Assembly: GCA_003024785.1 (NCBI GenBank)
Contig: PUQB01000014.1
Location: 112,804 to 176,803 of the forward strand
Length of the DNA stretch: 64,000 bases
Origin: Selaginella tamariscina
Lineage: Eukaryota > Streptophyta > Lycopodiopsida > Selaginellales > Selaginellaceae
Reading direction: 5' to 3'
Shown: positions 12,107-24,000 of the stretch, piece by piece
Layout: each line of letters begins with the position of its first letter
Numbering within the stretch: position 1 is the first letter of the stretch
Program-made: the position numbers and the translations under genes
Notes under the pieces: model-generated
Databases searched by the model: none
Told to the model about the DNA's origin: nothing
What the model saw: the letters and a program-made list of their open reading frames with translations, nothing else

Positions 12107-12965
12107 ACTTCCCTCCTTTGGGCATTTGTATGGGATATTTGCCTGAAGTATTGCTATAATTCTCTCATCCTGGTGTTTTTTCGGTGATCCCATGGTGGCA
12201 AATGGGTATCACTATGCTGGTTATGAGCGGTGTCATGGTGGCAAATGCGCCGTTTGTGCTGGATGTGTTTGATTTGTGAGATTGTAGCATTTCCCCTCTT
12301 CGGGCATTTGCAAGGGGCATTTGTTTGGAGTATAAATTGCTGTGGTTGAGGCCCAGTGAGGTGTGCCAAATGGGTGCTTGGTTACCTCTATGCTGGTTGT
12401 GCGTTTGTTGTTATCACAGCAGTTCCCCTCTTCGGGCATGTGTGGGGGAACATTTGTCTGAGGTGTTAGGGCTGTTTTTGAGGTCTGGCAATACGTTTGA
12501 TGCTTTCAAGGTGATGACTAGAGATTGTATGTGCTGGACATGGGTGCGGATTTGTTTTTTCTTTCCCAGAAGCAGCAAATACCTTCAGTTTACGAGGTAT
12601 TTGTGTTTTCCCCCTTTGGGCATTTGTGGGGGCATTTGCCTAGAGTGTGTACGCTGTTAATGAGGCTTGGTATGCTGGTATGGGCGTGGTGCTTGTGGTC
12701 TATGCTGGATTTGGTCCTAGGTTTTCATTTTACAGCATTTCCCTCCTTCAGGCATGTGCGGGGGGGCATGTTGCTTGATGTATAGCGGCTGTTTCAGTGG
12801 TCTGGTGGTACTTGTGATGCTCTAAGGTTGTTCTATAGGCTTAGTAGGTGCTAGACATGGGCTGGTTTATGTTTATTCTTTTCTGGGAACAGTGAAGTCC
12901 ACTCGGTTTGATGGACGACTGCATTTTCCCCCTTTGGGCATTTGCAGGGAGAGTTTGGCTTCTCG
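12107..12965. repeat. Six dispersed copies of a CCCYCTTTGGGCATTTGCRGGGGG motif
   Basis: Copies centre on GGGCATTTG or GGGCATGTG at about 12120, 12302, 12434, 12618, 12749 and 12936. Each is preceded by GCATTTCCCCCTT-like and followed by GGGGGCATTTGCCTGRAGT-like sequence, with GCTG often ending the unit. Spacing is 115-190 bp and the intervening DNA is also loosely similar, as in a worn satellite. No gene is supported between 12.0 and 13.8 kb, although some - strand frames near 13,130-13,330 stay open for short distances. Confidence 0.7.
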
Positions 12966-12999
12966 CAAATGCTTTGTTTCAGAAGTTCGGTTTGGGATT

Positions 13000-14190
13000 G
13001 AGGTATAGGAATGTATGGTCATTGCCTGGGCTGGACGTGTGGTGACTTTGGATATGTTTTCGTTCTGAAATAGCATTTCGACAGGTCTTTTCGGTGGTTA
13101 AGGCATGTCTTTGCTGCGTAGGCTCTTTCTGTTCCACTTTGCACTTGTTGGATCTTCCTCCTCCCGTTGTCTTAATCCTCTAATAGTTGCGCACTGTAGA
13201 TAGGTCCTTCTAATGGGAGATGCACTCTTCCGTGAGTTCCTCGGTGAAGGAGCCACCGAAAACCCGATATTGACTCATTCTGACTTGTTTATCAGATGAG
13301 CGATTACCAGCTGTGGGTTCTAAAGTGAGTGTATCATTCAACATGGGTGGACGCACTTAGTGAAAGATAAGGTGGGTTCTGTAGGTTGGGATAAGCAGCT
13401 GTGTTGCCAGTTTGCTGGTTTATACAGGATGATTGAGTTTGCGTGGCAGTTTTTTTTCTTGGTTTTGTTTTCTGCTACTGATGGTGCTAGTTCATGTGGG
13501 TTAGACACTTGCTGGTGCTACTGTGGCACGTTTGGGTGTGATGTGATGTGCCAGATGATTCATCCATTGGCTTGGCTCATGTGGGTCGTTTTCAAGGTAG
13601 TACAGGTGGTGATAGGTTTTAAAGGGGTGTGGGTTGGTGTGGGTTAGGCACCTCTCAATGCTCTGTGGAGGAAGGACTTGTGGGCTTCTTGGGGTTGTGT
13701 ACAGTGCTAGTGGGTGTGGGTTGGGCATTTGCCGGTACTTTCTTGGTGTGATGGTGTGAGTTAGTCTCATCCTCCTTAGTGATATCTTTTACTTGGTTAC
13801 ACCATCTTGAAGATTCTTTGGAGTTGGATGAATATTCTTAAGGGATATTCTTGGGATATGCTATTGGGAATATGCTGATGGAATATGCTGCTTTATGCAG
13901 TATGTTTTTGCAGTATATACAGGTCACCAAAAGGTATATACATGGGACAGGTTCTTTGGGTTGTTTCATCTGGTTTGTTTCTGTATGTGGACTGGTTCGT
14001 GGACCGGCATGCAATAGTATCCCAACAGAGATCGGTAAAGGTCTGAAGCATGACAAAACCGGGTATCTGCGAGCTCGAGCTTTCAAGTCCAAGACTCCAA
14101 GGTATATGGGATATTCTTTGAATATTCTTGGGTATCTTGGAGACAGTATATAGTTTAGCATACAGAATATTCTTATATATTTGTTTTCTC
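13000..14190. other. No supported gene; GTGTGGGTT repeats and an isolated 100-codon ORF
   Basis: GTGTGGGTTGG/GTGGGTTAGGC motifs repeat at about 13625-13760. An ORF at 13851-14153 (+) is flanked by repeated GGGATATTCTTGG-like sequence (13840-13900 and 14100-14170). It has no recognisable motif. The stretch ends at the LINE tail near 14185. Confidence 0.4.
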
Positions 14191-14215
14191 GTTCTTTAAT
14201 ACGATTATCGTTTGA
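14183..14215 (+). mobile_element. Short LINE 3' end upstream of the main LINE
   Basis: The sequence TTCTCGTTCTTTAATACGATTATCG matches the 3' end of the main LINE (TTCTCGTTCTTTAATATAATTACCG at about 16470-16494). Immediately afterwards comes GAAAGTTAATAGGGC, almost identical to the 18S rRNA sequence AAAGTTGATAGGGC that follows the main LINE. It is therefore best read as a second, extremely 5'-truncated LINE insertion at the same target. Similarity begins only at about TTGTTT, so its body is about 35 bp. Confidence 0.6.
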
Positions 14216-14229
14216 AAGTTAATAGGGCT

Positions 14230-16500
14230 TGGGCTACTACCTTGCATCTCCAGGTGGGCCTAAAGGATGCCACCATCGACTGCTCACTGTGATGCGCAGA
14301 TTGTGGATCTGCTCGATGTCTCATATGCTGATGATCTCACATTATATCTGGAAGCATCTGCATGGAACATGTCTCGTGCATATAAGTCAGTGCAGATGTT
14401 TTGTAGTGCTGCAGGAGCTGCTGTTAACTAGAACAAATCTTCTGGTCTCTGGATTGTGGAGGATGATTCTTCACTGGTTTGGGGACGTTTGTACCGGATG
14501 AAACAACTGTCTATCTAGGATTTCGGATGGGAGCTACTTACAAGGTGTCTATGTAGTTGGACTCGTTATTGCTGAAGGTGCGGGCATTGTTTGTTAAATA
14601 CAAACTTAAGCTATTATCAACTGCTACTCGGGTCTTGGTCATCAACCATCTCATTCTCTCCATCGTTTGGTACACAGCTTCTTGTTGGGGATGCTTTACA
14701 AAAGGTCTGGATACCATAGCAAAGATGGTGAGATCATTCCTTTGGCAAAATGATGTGGAAGTTCTCCCACGCTTCGAAGGTCAACTGGCCGTCTATACAA
14801 CAATCTAGGGACACAGGAGGACTTGGTTTGATTGATCCTATGCTGCAGTCGAAGGCCCTCTTTTCCAAGCTGCTGGTATGAAGTTTACTGCCATGAGTCC
14901 AACCTTGGAAACTGTTACTCCAAGATCAGTTTGGCCGTTTAAAACAGTCTGCTGAAGGTATGTGGAATCAAGGACTGCATTGGTTGTTTGTTGGAACAAA
15001 ACTTTCTCTGACTGCATTGGACAATGGTATTGCAAAGTCCCTGATGAGAGTGCACAACACAGATCTTCGGTTTGCTCTATGGGCAAAGGACCCTGCAAGG
15101 CCGTTTGAGGCACTCCGTCAGCCATTATTTTTCAATCATTTGTGTCGACAGGATGATGATTGTCTTCTCGGGGTGAACAGATGACCTAACAGTACTTGGC
15201 CACGCTAGCATGCAAGGATAGCTTCTACTATGAAGGTTTGGACCTCTTTGGAGCAAATAATTCACCTGTGCAACAAGCTAGACTTCGGGAGGGCACTCCA
15301 CAAGCATACAGGTATGTTAATAATGCCATGCCGCATATGCATAGTGTACTACCTGATGCATTGGTCTCCTTGGCTTGCTCCCCTGAGAGCTTTAACCTAG
15401 GAGACTGGATTACATACCAATCTTCGGTAGGCATACGTGTGGCTCGTATCACTTCTTTTGATGGACCGCTAGTAGGTATCATTTTTTGCCCCAGCTGGAT
15501 GGTGAGTTACTACCTCGTTGTGTACCCCACCCTTCGCCATTGCCGAATATCTCTCAGGCTTTACGTGTATGTGTTGCATATTGTGCCAGATTCCTTTCTC
15601 TCTCTCTGGTGGTTCTACTGTAGGCCCCTTAAAGATATTCCATGGGATCTAGGAGAGACTGAATGGTTTCTTTCCCGTAGCAATTACTTTCAGTATACTC
15701 CAAAAATAGGATGAGAAGCTGTTAGGCTAGATGTCCCAGATACGAAGCTTGTCTCATGCCTTTTGCAACTAGGACTTACACGATCGCATATACGCTCAAT
15801 GCTTCAAGCCTTATGGAAATCTAAGTGAAAAGCTCGACATAAATTTTTTGCATGGCTGCTTCTTCAAAATAGCATACCCGTTGGATCCTTGGGACGACCA
15901 TACCTTTTGCATGCCCTTTTTGTCACCTCCAGTTGTAGAAACTCAATTACATAGGTTCTGGGAGTGCCATTTTACGCGCATGGTGTGGGGATCAATGTTT
16001 CATCTGGTCTCCCTGCTTGGATATACAGATTGTATATTTACGAGGAATTCCTGCAAATTCGGTTGTGACATGCCCAACTCTCCTCCATCGTCTGCTTGGT
16101 ATATTATGCCACCTGGCTTGCCATGTTTCACAATATATCTACAGCGTGTGGAAAGATAAACGTGGACTTACATGTGTGGCAAGTAATTAGATTCATTGCC
16201 TTGTCACACATATGGGATCACAGAAACCATGTCAAACACCGAGGTTATACACCATCCAGAGATACTGTTGTATCAGCTATATGGGTGGACTTGGTTGCTC
16301 ATTTGGCAGGATGTTGGAACGACATAGTAAGAGAACAAGAAAACAAAAGACCTTCCTTTTTGCAGACGTGGCTTCACAAGTCTTTGGGCGTGCAAGTGAA
16401 GATGGCATAAGCATTACATGGTTTTGGTCTCCACCAGCGGTTCTATTCTCTTGATTTTGTTTCTTGTACTTCTCGTTCTTTAATATAATTACCGAATTCA
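14230..16500 (+). mobile_element. 5'-truncated L1-like LINE (reverse transcriptase C-terminal part and zf-RVT), decayed
   Basis: The reverse-transcriptase catalytic box is visible as VSYADDLTLYLEAS (YADD at 14324-14335). The post-RT region reads in broken frames: STATRVLVINHLILSIVWYTASCWGCFTKGLDTIAKMVRSFLW (14557-14808), then GGLGLIDPMLQSKALFSKLLV (from about 14820). The zinc-binding zf-RVT region appears as ETQLHRFWECHFTRMVWG near 15,930-15,990. A C-terminal segment follows at 16096-16410. Stops and frameshifts prevent any full product. The 5' end is cut just before the YADD box; no endonuclease domain remains. The 3' end, with a short A tail, abuts 18S rRNA sequence at 16501. The LINE is on the + strand, antisense to the rRNA. 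Confidence 0.85.
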
Positions 16501-16824
16501 AAAGTTGATAGGGCAGAAATTTGATTGAAACATCGCCGGCGCAAGGGCCGTGCGATTCGTAAAGTTACCATGAATCACCGATAGAACGGGCGAGCCCGTG
16601 TCGGCCTTGAATCTAGTAAGTGCATCCCTTCCAGAGGTCGGGACTTGTTGCACGTATTAGCTCTAGAATTACTACGGTTATCCGAGTAGTAAGGTACCAT
16701 CAAATAAACTATTACTGATTTAATGAGCCATTCGCAGTTTCACAGTACAAAGCAGTTTATACTTAGACATGCATGGCTTAATCTTTGAGACAAGCATATG
16801 ACTGCTGGCAGGATCAACCAGGTA
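16501..16824 (-). rRNA. 18S rRNA gene, 5' 324 nt only (truncated by LINE)
   Basis: On the - strand the sequence begins TACCTGGTTGATCCTGCCAG at 16824 and continues through the conserved GTCTCAAAGATTAAGCCATG, GCGAATGGCTCATTAAATC and TAGAGCTAATACGTGC segments to TTTCTGCCCTATCAACTTT at 16501. Conservation stops exactly where the LINE tail begins. The remaining three quarters of the gene are not found on the other side of the LINE. The retained part shows no obvious damage, so this is a recent fragment of an rDNA unit and not an intact locus. It cannot make a functional 18S rRNA. Confidence 0.97.
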
Positions 16825-17660
16825 ACCTAACCTCGCAAGGGAGCCGGAGCCCCCATGCTCGATGCACCGAGGCAGGCACAATGGAGAAGGTGTTTGCTCC
16901 AACACGGGGAGGAGCACACAATCCCCACCGGGACTGTCGCCCAAGGACAACAACCCCGACACGCCCAAGTCCAACAGGACCGAACACCCGGCAAGGGCCA
17001 CGAACAAGCGCCAGCACAAGTGCAGGCAAGTGAGCGGAGCCAATGCCAAGACATGGGCAGGAACAGGCTCTGACTTCCCTTGCAAGCAAGGGGAGCCACA
17101 GCCATGCACCACCAACATAAAGGATGCCCGCACCAACAATACCTCATCCACACTCAGGTCAACTCTCTGGATACCAAACCAAAGCCTCGAACGCAAGGCA
17201 GCAATCCGAACCCAAGGCAACACTCCCAGACATGAAGCCGACCTAGCACGCAGAGGAGCCGTTCAAGCAAGCGCGGATCCACACTCCCATGGCCAAAAGA
17301 GGCACACATGGCAGATCATCCGAACTTGCAACGCACACCCCATTGTGACTTAGTCGAATACAAAACCTAGGGCAGCCACCCGAGTACGGGTCCACACTCC
17401 CATTGCTCTAAACCAAGTCTGACCACAAAGGACAGCCATCCAGGAGCTCAAGACTCACACTCCTTGGCATGCAAGGCAGCCGTCCGAGAACCCGAGATGC
17501 ACACTCCCAATGTGACGACACAAAGGTTGGCACAAAAGCGTCGCCCAATAGGCAGCAAACATCCACTCCACAAAGACATGCCAACACACTTTGGAGCTGA
17601 ACCATTCACACGAGTAACCAAGGCCCCTATCCAACCAGCGAATGCAACAACAGCGGCCCG

Positions 17661-17852
17661 CGCATCGCATGAGTACCCACTCGCCGAAGCTATGGGCGCT
17701 CTGTACCATACGAAGTCAAGCACAATCAGGTCCACAGATCGCATGAGTACCCACTCGCCGAAGCTATGGGCGCTCTGTACCATACACTCACTGACCATCG
17801 GCCTGCGCATCGCATGAGTACCCATCACCGAAGCTATGGCGCTCTGTACCAT
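17661..17852. repeat. Spacer subrepeat, three units of about 50 bp core (period ~70-78 bp)
   Basis: Units start at 17661, 17739 and 17806. Each has the core CGCATGAGTACCCACTCGCC followed by GAAGCTATGGGCGCTCTGTAC; the third is slightly deleted. The linkers differ. Confidence 0.9.
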
Positions 17853-18216
17853 ACGCATGTCAACAACAGGATCAGACTAATGCCCGAGCTAAAGGCCCCA
17901 ATGAAGAGGCCTCACCCAACCAAAGGTCAGAGTTACAAAATGCTAGCCAAGTCAGAGCAAACGGTTAGCGTGCTATGACAAGCAACCTCCATGCACTGGC
18001 ATCCTAAGAAAGAAAATGCAAGCTGCCCGGGAATCAGCACCAAGGTGCAGACCACACAGGCATAGGTAAACAAACCAAGGACCCCATGGAGCCGAAGCAA
18101 AGCTCAAACTCACAGAAGCATTGAAAACATCGGCTGCAACCACTAGCCAGTGCCATAAGATATGTGGCATTGAGAGAGTAATCACAGTCGTTTCGGTCTT
18201 CCATCCTACTTTGCAC

Positions 18217-18610
18217 CACGAGCGCCGAATGTAGAGTCCAAACCCGACCAAGATTGGAAAAGAACCCATTCGAACAGCAGGAGACACGAGGCCTATGTCC
18301 TAAGACAGCTGATCATACCCATGGCTGATTTAAAAGCAAAGGCCTACCCAAAGGCATTGCCAACACCCATCTCGGACTGCAGTTCGGACGCGTTCACCAA
18401 CCACGAGCACCGAATGTAGAGTCCAAACCCAAACAAGGCCAAACAAGAACCCATCTCGGACAACTGCTCAGAGAGACACAAGGCCTATGTCCTGAGACAG
18501 CTGATACATACCCATGGCACCATGAGCGCCGAACATAGAGTCTAGACCCAGTTAAGGCCAAGCAAGAACCCATCTCATACAGCCACTCATAGGAGATTGG
18601 CCTATACATT
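18217..18610. repeat. Spacer subrepeat, three units (the last truncated)
   Basis: Units begin CACGAGCGCCGAATGTAGAG-like at 18217, 18402 and 18521 and share AAGAACCCAT, GGCCTATGTCCT and AGACAGCTGAT segments. The third unit breaks off at the border with AT-rich DNA, so the rDNA fragment probably ends inside a repeat. Confidence 0.85.
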
Positions 18611-18612
18611 GT

Positions 18613-19726
18613 CAGTGAACATGACATATTTGAACATGAAATTACACTATCGACTTCGAAACAGTCTATAATATTTTAACTTACTAATGTGATTTTATTA
18701 CTATATCATACATACAGTGTATGTGATATAATATTCCAAATTGAATTCTGCAACAAACAAACATTTAAAACACAAATGCTAGAACGTCCTACTACTTTCT
18801 AAATCACAAGTTTTATTATTCTAGTTGTGCTTTTAACTCTTTCAATTTTATTTACCTGTTTTATTTTATTTATTGTTTATTTTTGTTTTACTTATGGTTT
18901 TATCACTATAGTTATTTTCATTTCAATTTTAGCTATAGTTTTCAATTTTATTTTATTATTGTATTCTAGTCATAATTTGTTACTTTACATAAGTTATTGA
19001 AATAAATAAATTTATCATCTCGGTTTTATTTTATTTTATTTTATCTTCTATTTTAGTTTTAGGGTTTCTATATGAAAATATGTAATATGAAAATGAAAAT
19101 ATGTAATTTATAAATTGATGTTACAGTTAGCAATGCGATTTTAATAGATCATAATATATTCAATTCGATGTGTGTAATTTTTAAAATTAACCATGCAACG
19201 TACAAACGTTTGTATCTGAAACATGAAAATCTTCGCTATTGAATATAAAGTTGGAATGTGTAACTTAGAATTTCAAATCTAACTTTGAGATTAGTAATGT
19301 GATTTTAATAAAGCATCATATATTTTAATTTAATGTATGTAACATGAGATTTTAAATTAAACATGACATATTTGAACATGGAAATAAAAATGCATGCAGA
19401 TTGTTCCATCCCTTAGCCGTACATATATACACGGTTCAGGATTATTATAAAAAATGAAAATATGTAATTTATAAATGTGATATGAGAATGTACGCCAATG
19501 AACACGACAAATGTATGGCCACAACGAACACCAACCACGGTAGTCGTGCAAGCCAACAAGGACTGTAGCAAATATAAAGCAAACACAAGATCCAACTCGA
19601 TACTAAAACGGAAACGATTTATTGACACAAGAAAAGAACGAGAAAAAGCCCCCAACTTTGAAAACCAAAGAAACCCAGACAAAAGCACACAGCCCCGACA
19701 TCCACACCCCGCAACACACTAACCCC
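18613..19726. other. AT-rich stretch, no gene seen
   Basis: Contains diverged repeats of CATGACATATTTGAACATG (18622 and 19363) and AATATGTAATTTATAAA (19090 and 19458), and short T/A runs with TTTTATTTTATTT. No coding potential beyond chance. Confidence 0.5.
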
Positions 19727-20828
19727 TTAAACGTCAACAGCTCCATTGTAAGGCTCATAGGCATCCACATTGGCAATCAACTCCATCGCCTTCTTCCTAG
19801 CCCTCTGCTCGCTATTCGTCCTCTTCATAACCTTCAGCTTGAAGTGCTCTGTGAATGGCACATGCAAAGCGCAATCCTCCTACATCTCCTAGGGCAGATG
19901 CTTCCCAAAGCGCTCGTACACGCGACACATCTTCATCCACGCCCACCTAGCGCCTGTGTGTGTCCTCACAACTAATGACAAACACCTACAGCTTCTTCCT
20001 CTTCGCAAGCAAAATCACCAAGCTCAGCACCTACATCGCCAGCCGTAGCCGTCATCTTGCGAGGAGAATTGGACGACTCACTGGCACTCACGTGAGCGAT
20101 AGCAGGATGCGAGGGAGGCGCACACGCATTTGCAGCAATCGCCTCCTCAAGTGGCATGTCTAAATTGATAGCATAGAAGACCCTGTTGTGCTGCATCTCC
20201 TTAGCCTTGTACGCGCTTCGGCAGAGCATCACCGAGGATCGGATTGAAAAAACCAACCCACGCCTTAACACTCATGCACGCCTCGGCCCTGTTCAAATCG
20301 CCATCACAATACATTTTAACACACTTGTTCATCCTCTTGTTCGACATCTGCAACACCTCCTACTTGGACAGCCGTAGAGCCACCATGGCGTACATCACAT
20401 CCTCCACTCCTTTTTGTACATGTTCTCAAACTCACATATCAGTATGTCAGCAGCCGCAGCACTCATGGTGTGCAGCTTGGCCATGTCACTTTCCAATTCC
20501 AAGTTCATCAGCATCTGCTTGTCGTTCCCTACGCAGTCGTGAGGTTGGAATTCCCACCAGCCTGCCAGCTGAGGAGCCTCCTCGAGGACCCAAGCCAGTT
20601 GTTGACAGCAGCTTGCAGGTTGTTGCGACTGGCAAAGCCACTCACCCACAGCATGGGCATCATGCCTAAACAAGAAGAAACGCTACCAAGAGCGCTACTG
20701 CTGACTTTTCCTAGGATGGCACTGCAAAATCGGTTCATCCCATGGCTGTTGTCCTCTTCCTCGTCACCAGAACTCATCTGCTTGAGAGTTTCTAGCCAAT
20801 CCTTGTCCTTCTTGCCCACAACAACCAT
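19727..20828 (-). pseudogene. Unrecognised protein-coding gene, decayed
   Basis: The - strand frame starting MVVVGKKDKDWLETLKQMSS at 20828 runs through MNRFCSAILGK and AAVNNWLGSSRRLLSWQAGG. It shifts near 20545 to GNDKQMLMNLELESDMAKLH and MSAAAADILICEFENMYKKE. It then shifts to a segment with MSNKRMNKCVKMYCDGDLNR and VKAWVGFFNPILGDALPK, then LDMPLEEAIAANACAPPSHP, and ends with MKRTNSEQRARKKAMELIAN...GAVDV and TAA at 19727. At least three frame changes and several in-frame TAGs (one pair near 19,885-19,895) break it. An earlier in-frame ATG exists at 20945. A CTATATAG box at 21038-21045 could be its TATA element. I cannot name the family. Confidence 0.5.
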
Positions 20829-21009
20829 GGCAATCGTTCCACAGGAACACAGAGAAAAGGGGAAGCATGCAGAGAAACGAAAAGGAAAGGAAACCCAGTT
20901 GAGTTTCCCAATCTCGCCACCATATATCCACGTCTCATGTGCCATATTCTGCCACGTGCATATTCACCGACATGGCAGGAGGCTCGATCAAAAATGGAAC
21001 ATTCGGCAG

Positions 21010-21072
21010 AAAAATTGAATTTGGGCCGTCCACAGGCCTATATAGTCCTCTAAAAGTGGCGGCTAATAAATA
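21010..21072 (-). promoter_or_regulatory. Possible promoter segment with TATA box, duplicated at 24395-24460
   Basis: The block GGGCCGTCCACAGGCCTATA...GGCGGCTAATAAAT contains CTATATAG 210 bp upstream of the - strand ATG at 20828. A diverged copy with the same order of elements (GCCGTCCATCTGCCTATACA, then GGGGGCTAATAAAT) lies at 24395-24460. Shared sequence upstream of a gene suggests a duplicated promoter, but the motif could equally be a repeat fragment. Confidence 0.35.
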
Positions 21073-24000
21073 AGTAATTACTTCCTTATTTAATTGATTA
21101 ATGAAAACAAGACATCTTTAAATTTTGAGTTTAAATTCAATTTTACAATTGATAAATTAAAGAAAATTGATATCTCATAAACAACTTACTCCAAATGTAC
21201 AAGAATTTTAAAAATTCGTGAATGAGATTAAAAAAACTATAATATGTATATATTTTGTGTAAGCAGGTTAAATATTATTAATTAAATTTAAATTATGTTT
21301 GACATTTGATTTAATTAATATGATGTTTAAGTATCTTAACATCTATGTAAATTATAGGTCTATATAGAATTATTTACCTTTACCAAGAAAATTAAATACA
21401 CTATTCAATTTTTTGTTTGATCCTTCCATAAATGATTATATGTATTCCATTAAATTACATTAACAATTCAATAAAGTAAATAATATTTAACTCTCAAATG
21501 CAAGAGCTAATAGGATTTAAGTTAATAACCAAAATGAACTTTCTTATTAACTTTAAAATTGTTTTAAACCCTTTAACTTCAGTTCATAAGTTTCAACTAT
21601 GTTTAGTATTTATTAAGCTTCAGTCCTATATTTATCATTATAACATATATATATTCTGTGCATGAATGTGTGTTTAAGACAAAATAATATTAATTAATAT
21701 ATATTAAATTTAAATAATGTTTTACATTTGATTAATCTTTTTAATTAATATCATATCTAACATCTTTATAAATATTCCTTTTAGTAAGTAAGCACACAGA
21801 GTATACAGTTAATTATATATTTATATGTGTTAAAATTATTCACCTACGCTGATTACAGATACTTCATAATATCACATTAATAATCTAATAAAGTAGATAT
21901 TATTCAACTATCACACTAGCTTAATAACAACGTTGCATATTTAAAATAAACCTCCTTGTTAATTTAGTATGTTAAAATTCTTTTAACTTTTAAACTTAAA
22001 TTGACTATTGTAATATTTAAATGTCTATAATCCTGTATTCATCACGTTTATTCTATTCCGACGGAGGAGCAAATTTATTTCTTTAATTTATTAACAAATG
22101 CACAAAATTAATAAATAATAATGTTAAATTTTCAACAGTTGACTGCTTTAAGAAATTACATTTTAAATTATTACACGAACAATAAACGGAACCGTATTTT
22201 TTTAGCAATTAATGCTAAGGAACAAAACTAAACGTGCTAGGTATAAACTAACGTATAAGAAATTAGTGCCTATTATAAAGGTTAAGGACAAAACAATATG
22301 CGTATGTAACTATAAAAAAGGGTTTTTGTTAAAAATATGGTTTATGTATTAAATATTTAAAGTATAATAGGGACTAGTTTAGGGTATAAGAAATTATAAA
22401 GGTTAGGGACTGCGTATGTAACCTATAAAAAAGTTCCATATTTATTTAAACTCGTTTTAAATACTTTTTTTTTAAAAAGTATTTATTAAACCTTAACAAT
22501 GTAATATTGTTACTATTTAATTATTGAAGTTTAAACGTGTTACTTCAATATTAAACCTGATTTGCTTAATCATAGGTTTTAACATAAACATAACGTAGTT
22601 TCTCAAAACGTATTTTTTAGCAATTAATGCTAGCACGTTTAAGTTTCTTTTAAAAACATATATATTATATATATATATATTTTAAAACACACCACTCTGT
22701 TTTTAACAAAGGCTTTGACCTTTATATTAAATATTATCAAACCAGATCTTTTATTTAAAAACCTCTGGGATAATCTTTACCAGGTTATCAAAAGCATTAT
22801 TTATTTCAAATATAATATTATCGATATTAAGAAGCTTTGGTGTAATGGTTTACACGTCTGCCTTTTTGACTTTAAAAACCCTCACTTAATTATCCTACGT
22901 GAAATATTATTTACATTATTAGGGTTTTCCTTCGGCAAACCAGAATCTTTGTGTTCTGTTAAGAACAGCTATCTTTTTTAAAAAAGGCATACGTGTAAAA
23001 AAATAATCTATATTTTACACTTAGTTATAAACCACCACTACGTCTCTTATTCACACATTCAGCATTCGTGGGCATACCATGCGTCTTTTTGCTAGTCATA
23101 TGAGACTCAGAGCATATATGAAGCACCTGAGCCAGGAGTATCACCACTATAAGCAATGAATGAACTAATATCACGTTCCCTGCTAATCACACTAGTTAGC
23201 ATATTTTGGAACTCAATTCCCAGCAAGACTAGGACAGCCGTGTGTGGTGAGTACATCAGCTCAATGCCCACCCCTGGTATATCTGTAATATATAAGTACA
23301 TGAGTACCAAAACAGCAAATTATGAGAAGCACCAAAGTTACCCAGTTTACCCAGCCATGCCCAGTCATACCCAGTTAAGGTTATTTTGATAAGCAGGATA
23401 AATTAGTTAAGTACAAGACAACATTAAACTATCGGTTTTACCGGTGGTAATAACGGCATCCCATTAAAGAACACAGTGTTTTCTTAACAAATTTTATCAA
23501 ACATGTTTACAGGGTAATCCGGAGCTTACCTGTAACCACCAACATATAGAACACTCATGTTCTAAATATATTACAAATTAATTAACATGAATTAAAATAC
23601 TTAGGCATTCAGTAAATATTTAGGCTGTAAACACGTTTGAAAACACTCAAATTATATTGCTAACCAAGGAAAATTACCATCTATACCAAGATATATATGA
23701 AAGCATGCATAATGAACCTGGTTATCTTCCTTAGCAATTGCTTGCTCATCCTATATTCGATTGTCAACTTGCTCTTCAACCGATTGTAACTATGGATGAC
23801 AAACGCACGCAAAACGTAGTGTATATTAAAATCTATCACAAAGCAGTAAAGAATATTTTTCTGCAAGACACACAACAGGAAGCTAAGAACAAATCAAAAT
23901 AATTTTTATTTGCAATACATACCCTCAAAACCCATTCTCATAGGTAATATGTATATTTTCTTATACACAACACGATAAATACATGGCTTTATACAAACCA

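Larger units (their letters stand above)
16825..18612 (-). other. rDNA 5' ETS / intergenic spacer fragment with subrepeats
   Basis: This GC-richer block lies upstream of the 18S 5' end in transcription order and ends sharply at about 18,612, where AT-rich DNA starts. It contains three sets of subrepeats: CACACTCCCATTG-type at about 17280, 17333, 17393, 17455 and 17500; CGCATGAGTACCCACTCGCC units at 17661, 17739 and 17806; and CACGAGCGCCGAATGTAGAG units at 18217, 18402 and 18521. Such subrepeats are usual in plant spacers. Open frames here (for example 16862-17353) are read through GC-rich spacer and are not credited. The promoter position could not be fixed. Confidence 0.8.

Noticed and set aside
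13851..14153. ORF of 100 codons upstream of the LINE
   Set aside because: No match to LINE proteins or other families and overlapped by an equally long antisense ORF; probably chance.
14213..16514. Simple target-site duplication of one LINE insertion
   Set aside because: It explains the repeated AAAGTTRATAGGGC but not the second LINE tail in front of the left copy; kept as an alternative in the finding.
16720..17353. ORFs of 100-167 codons on both strands
   Set aside because: They lie in the 18S gene and GC-rich rDNA spacer, where stop codons are rare by composition.
22847..22900. tRNA gene (TGGTGTAATGGTTTACACG)
   Set aside because: An A-box-like motif is present but no T-arm, acceptor pairing or B box follows; at most a SINE or tRNA relic.
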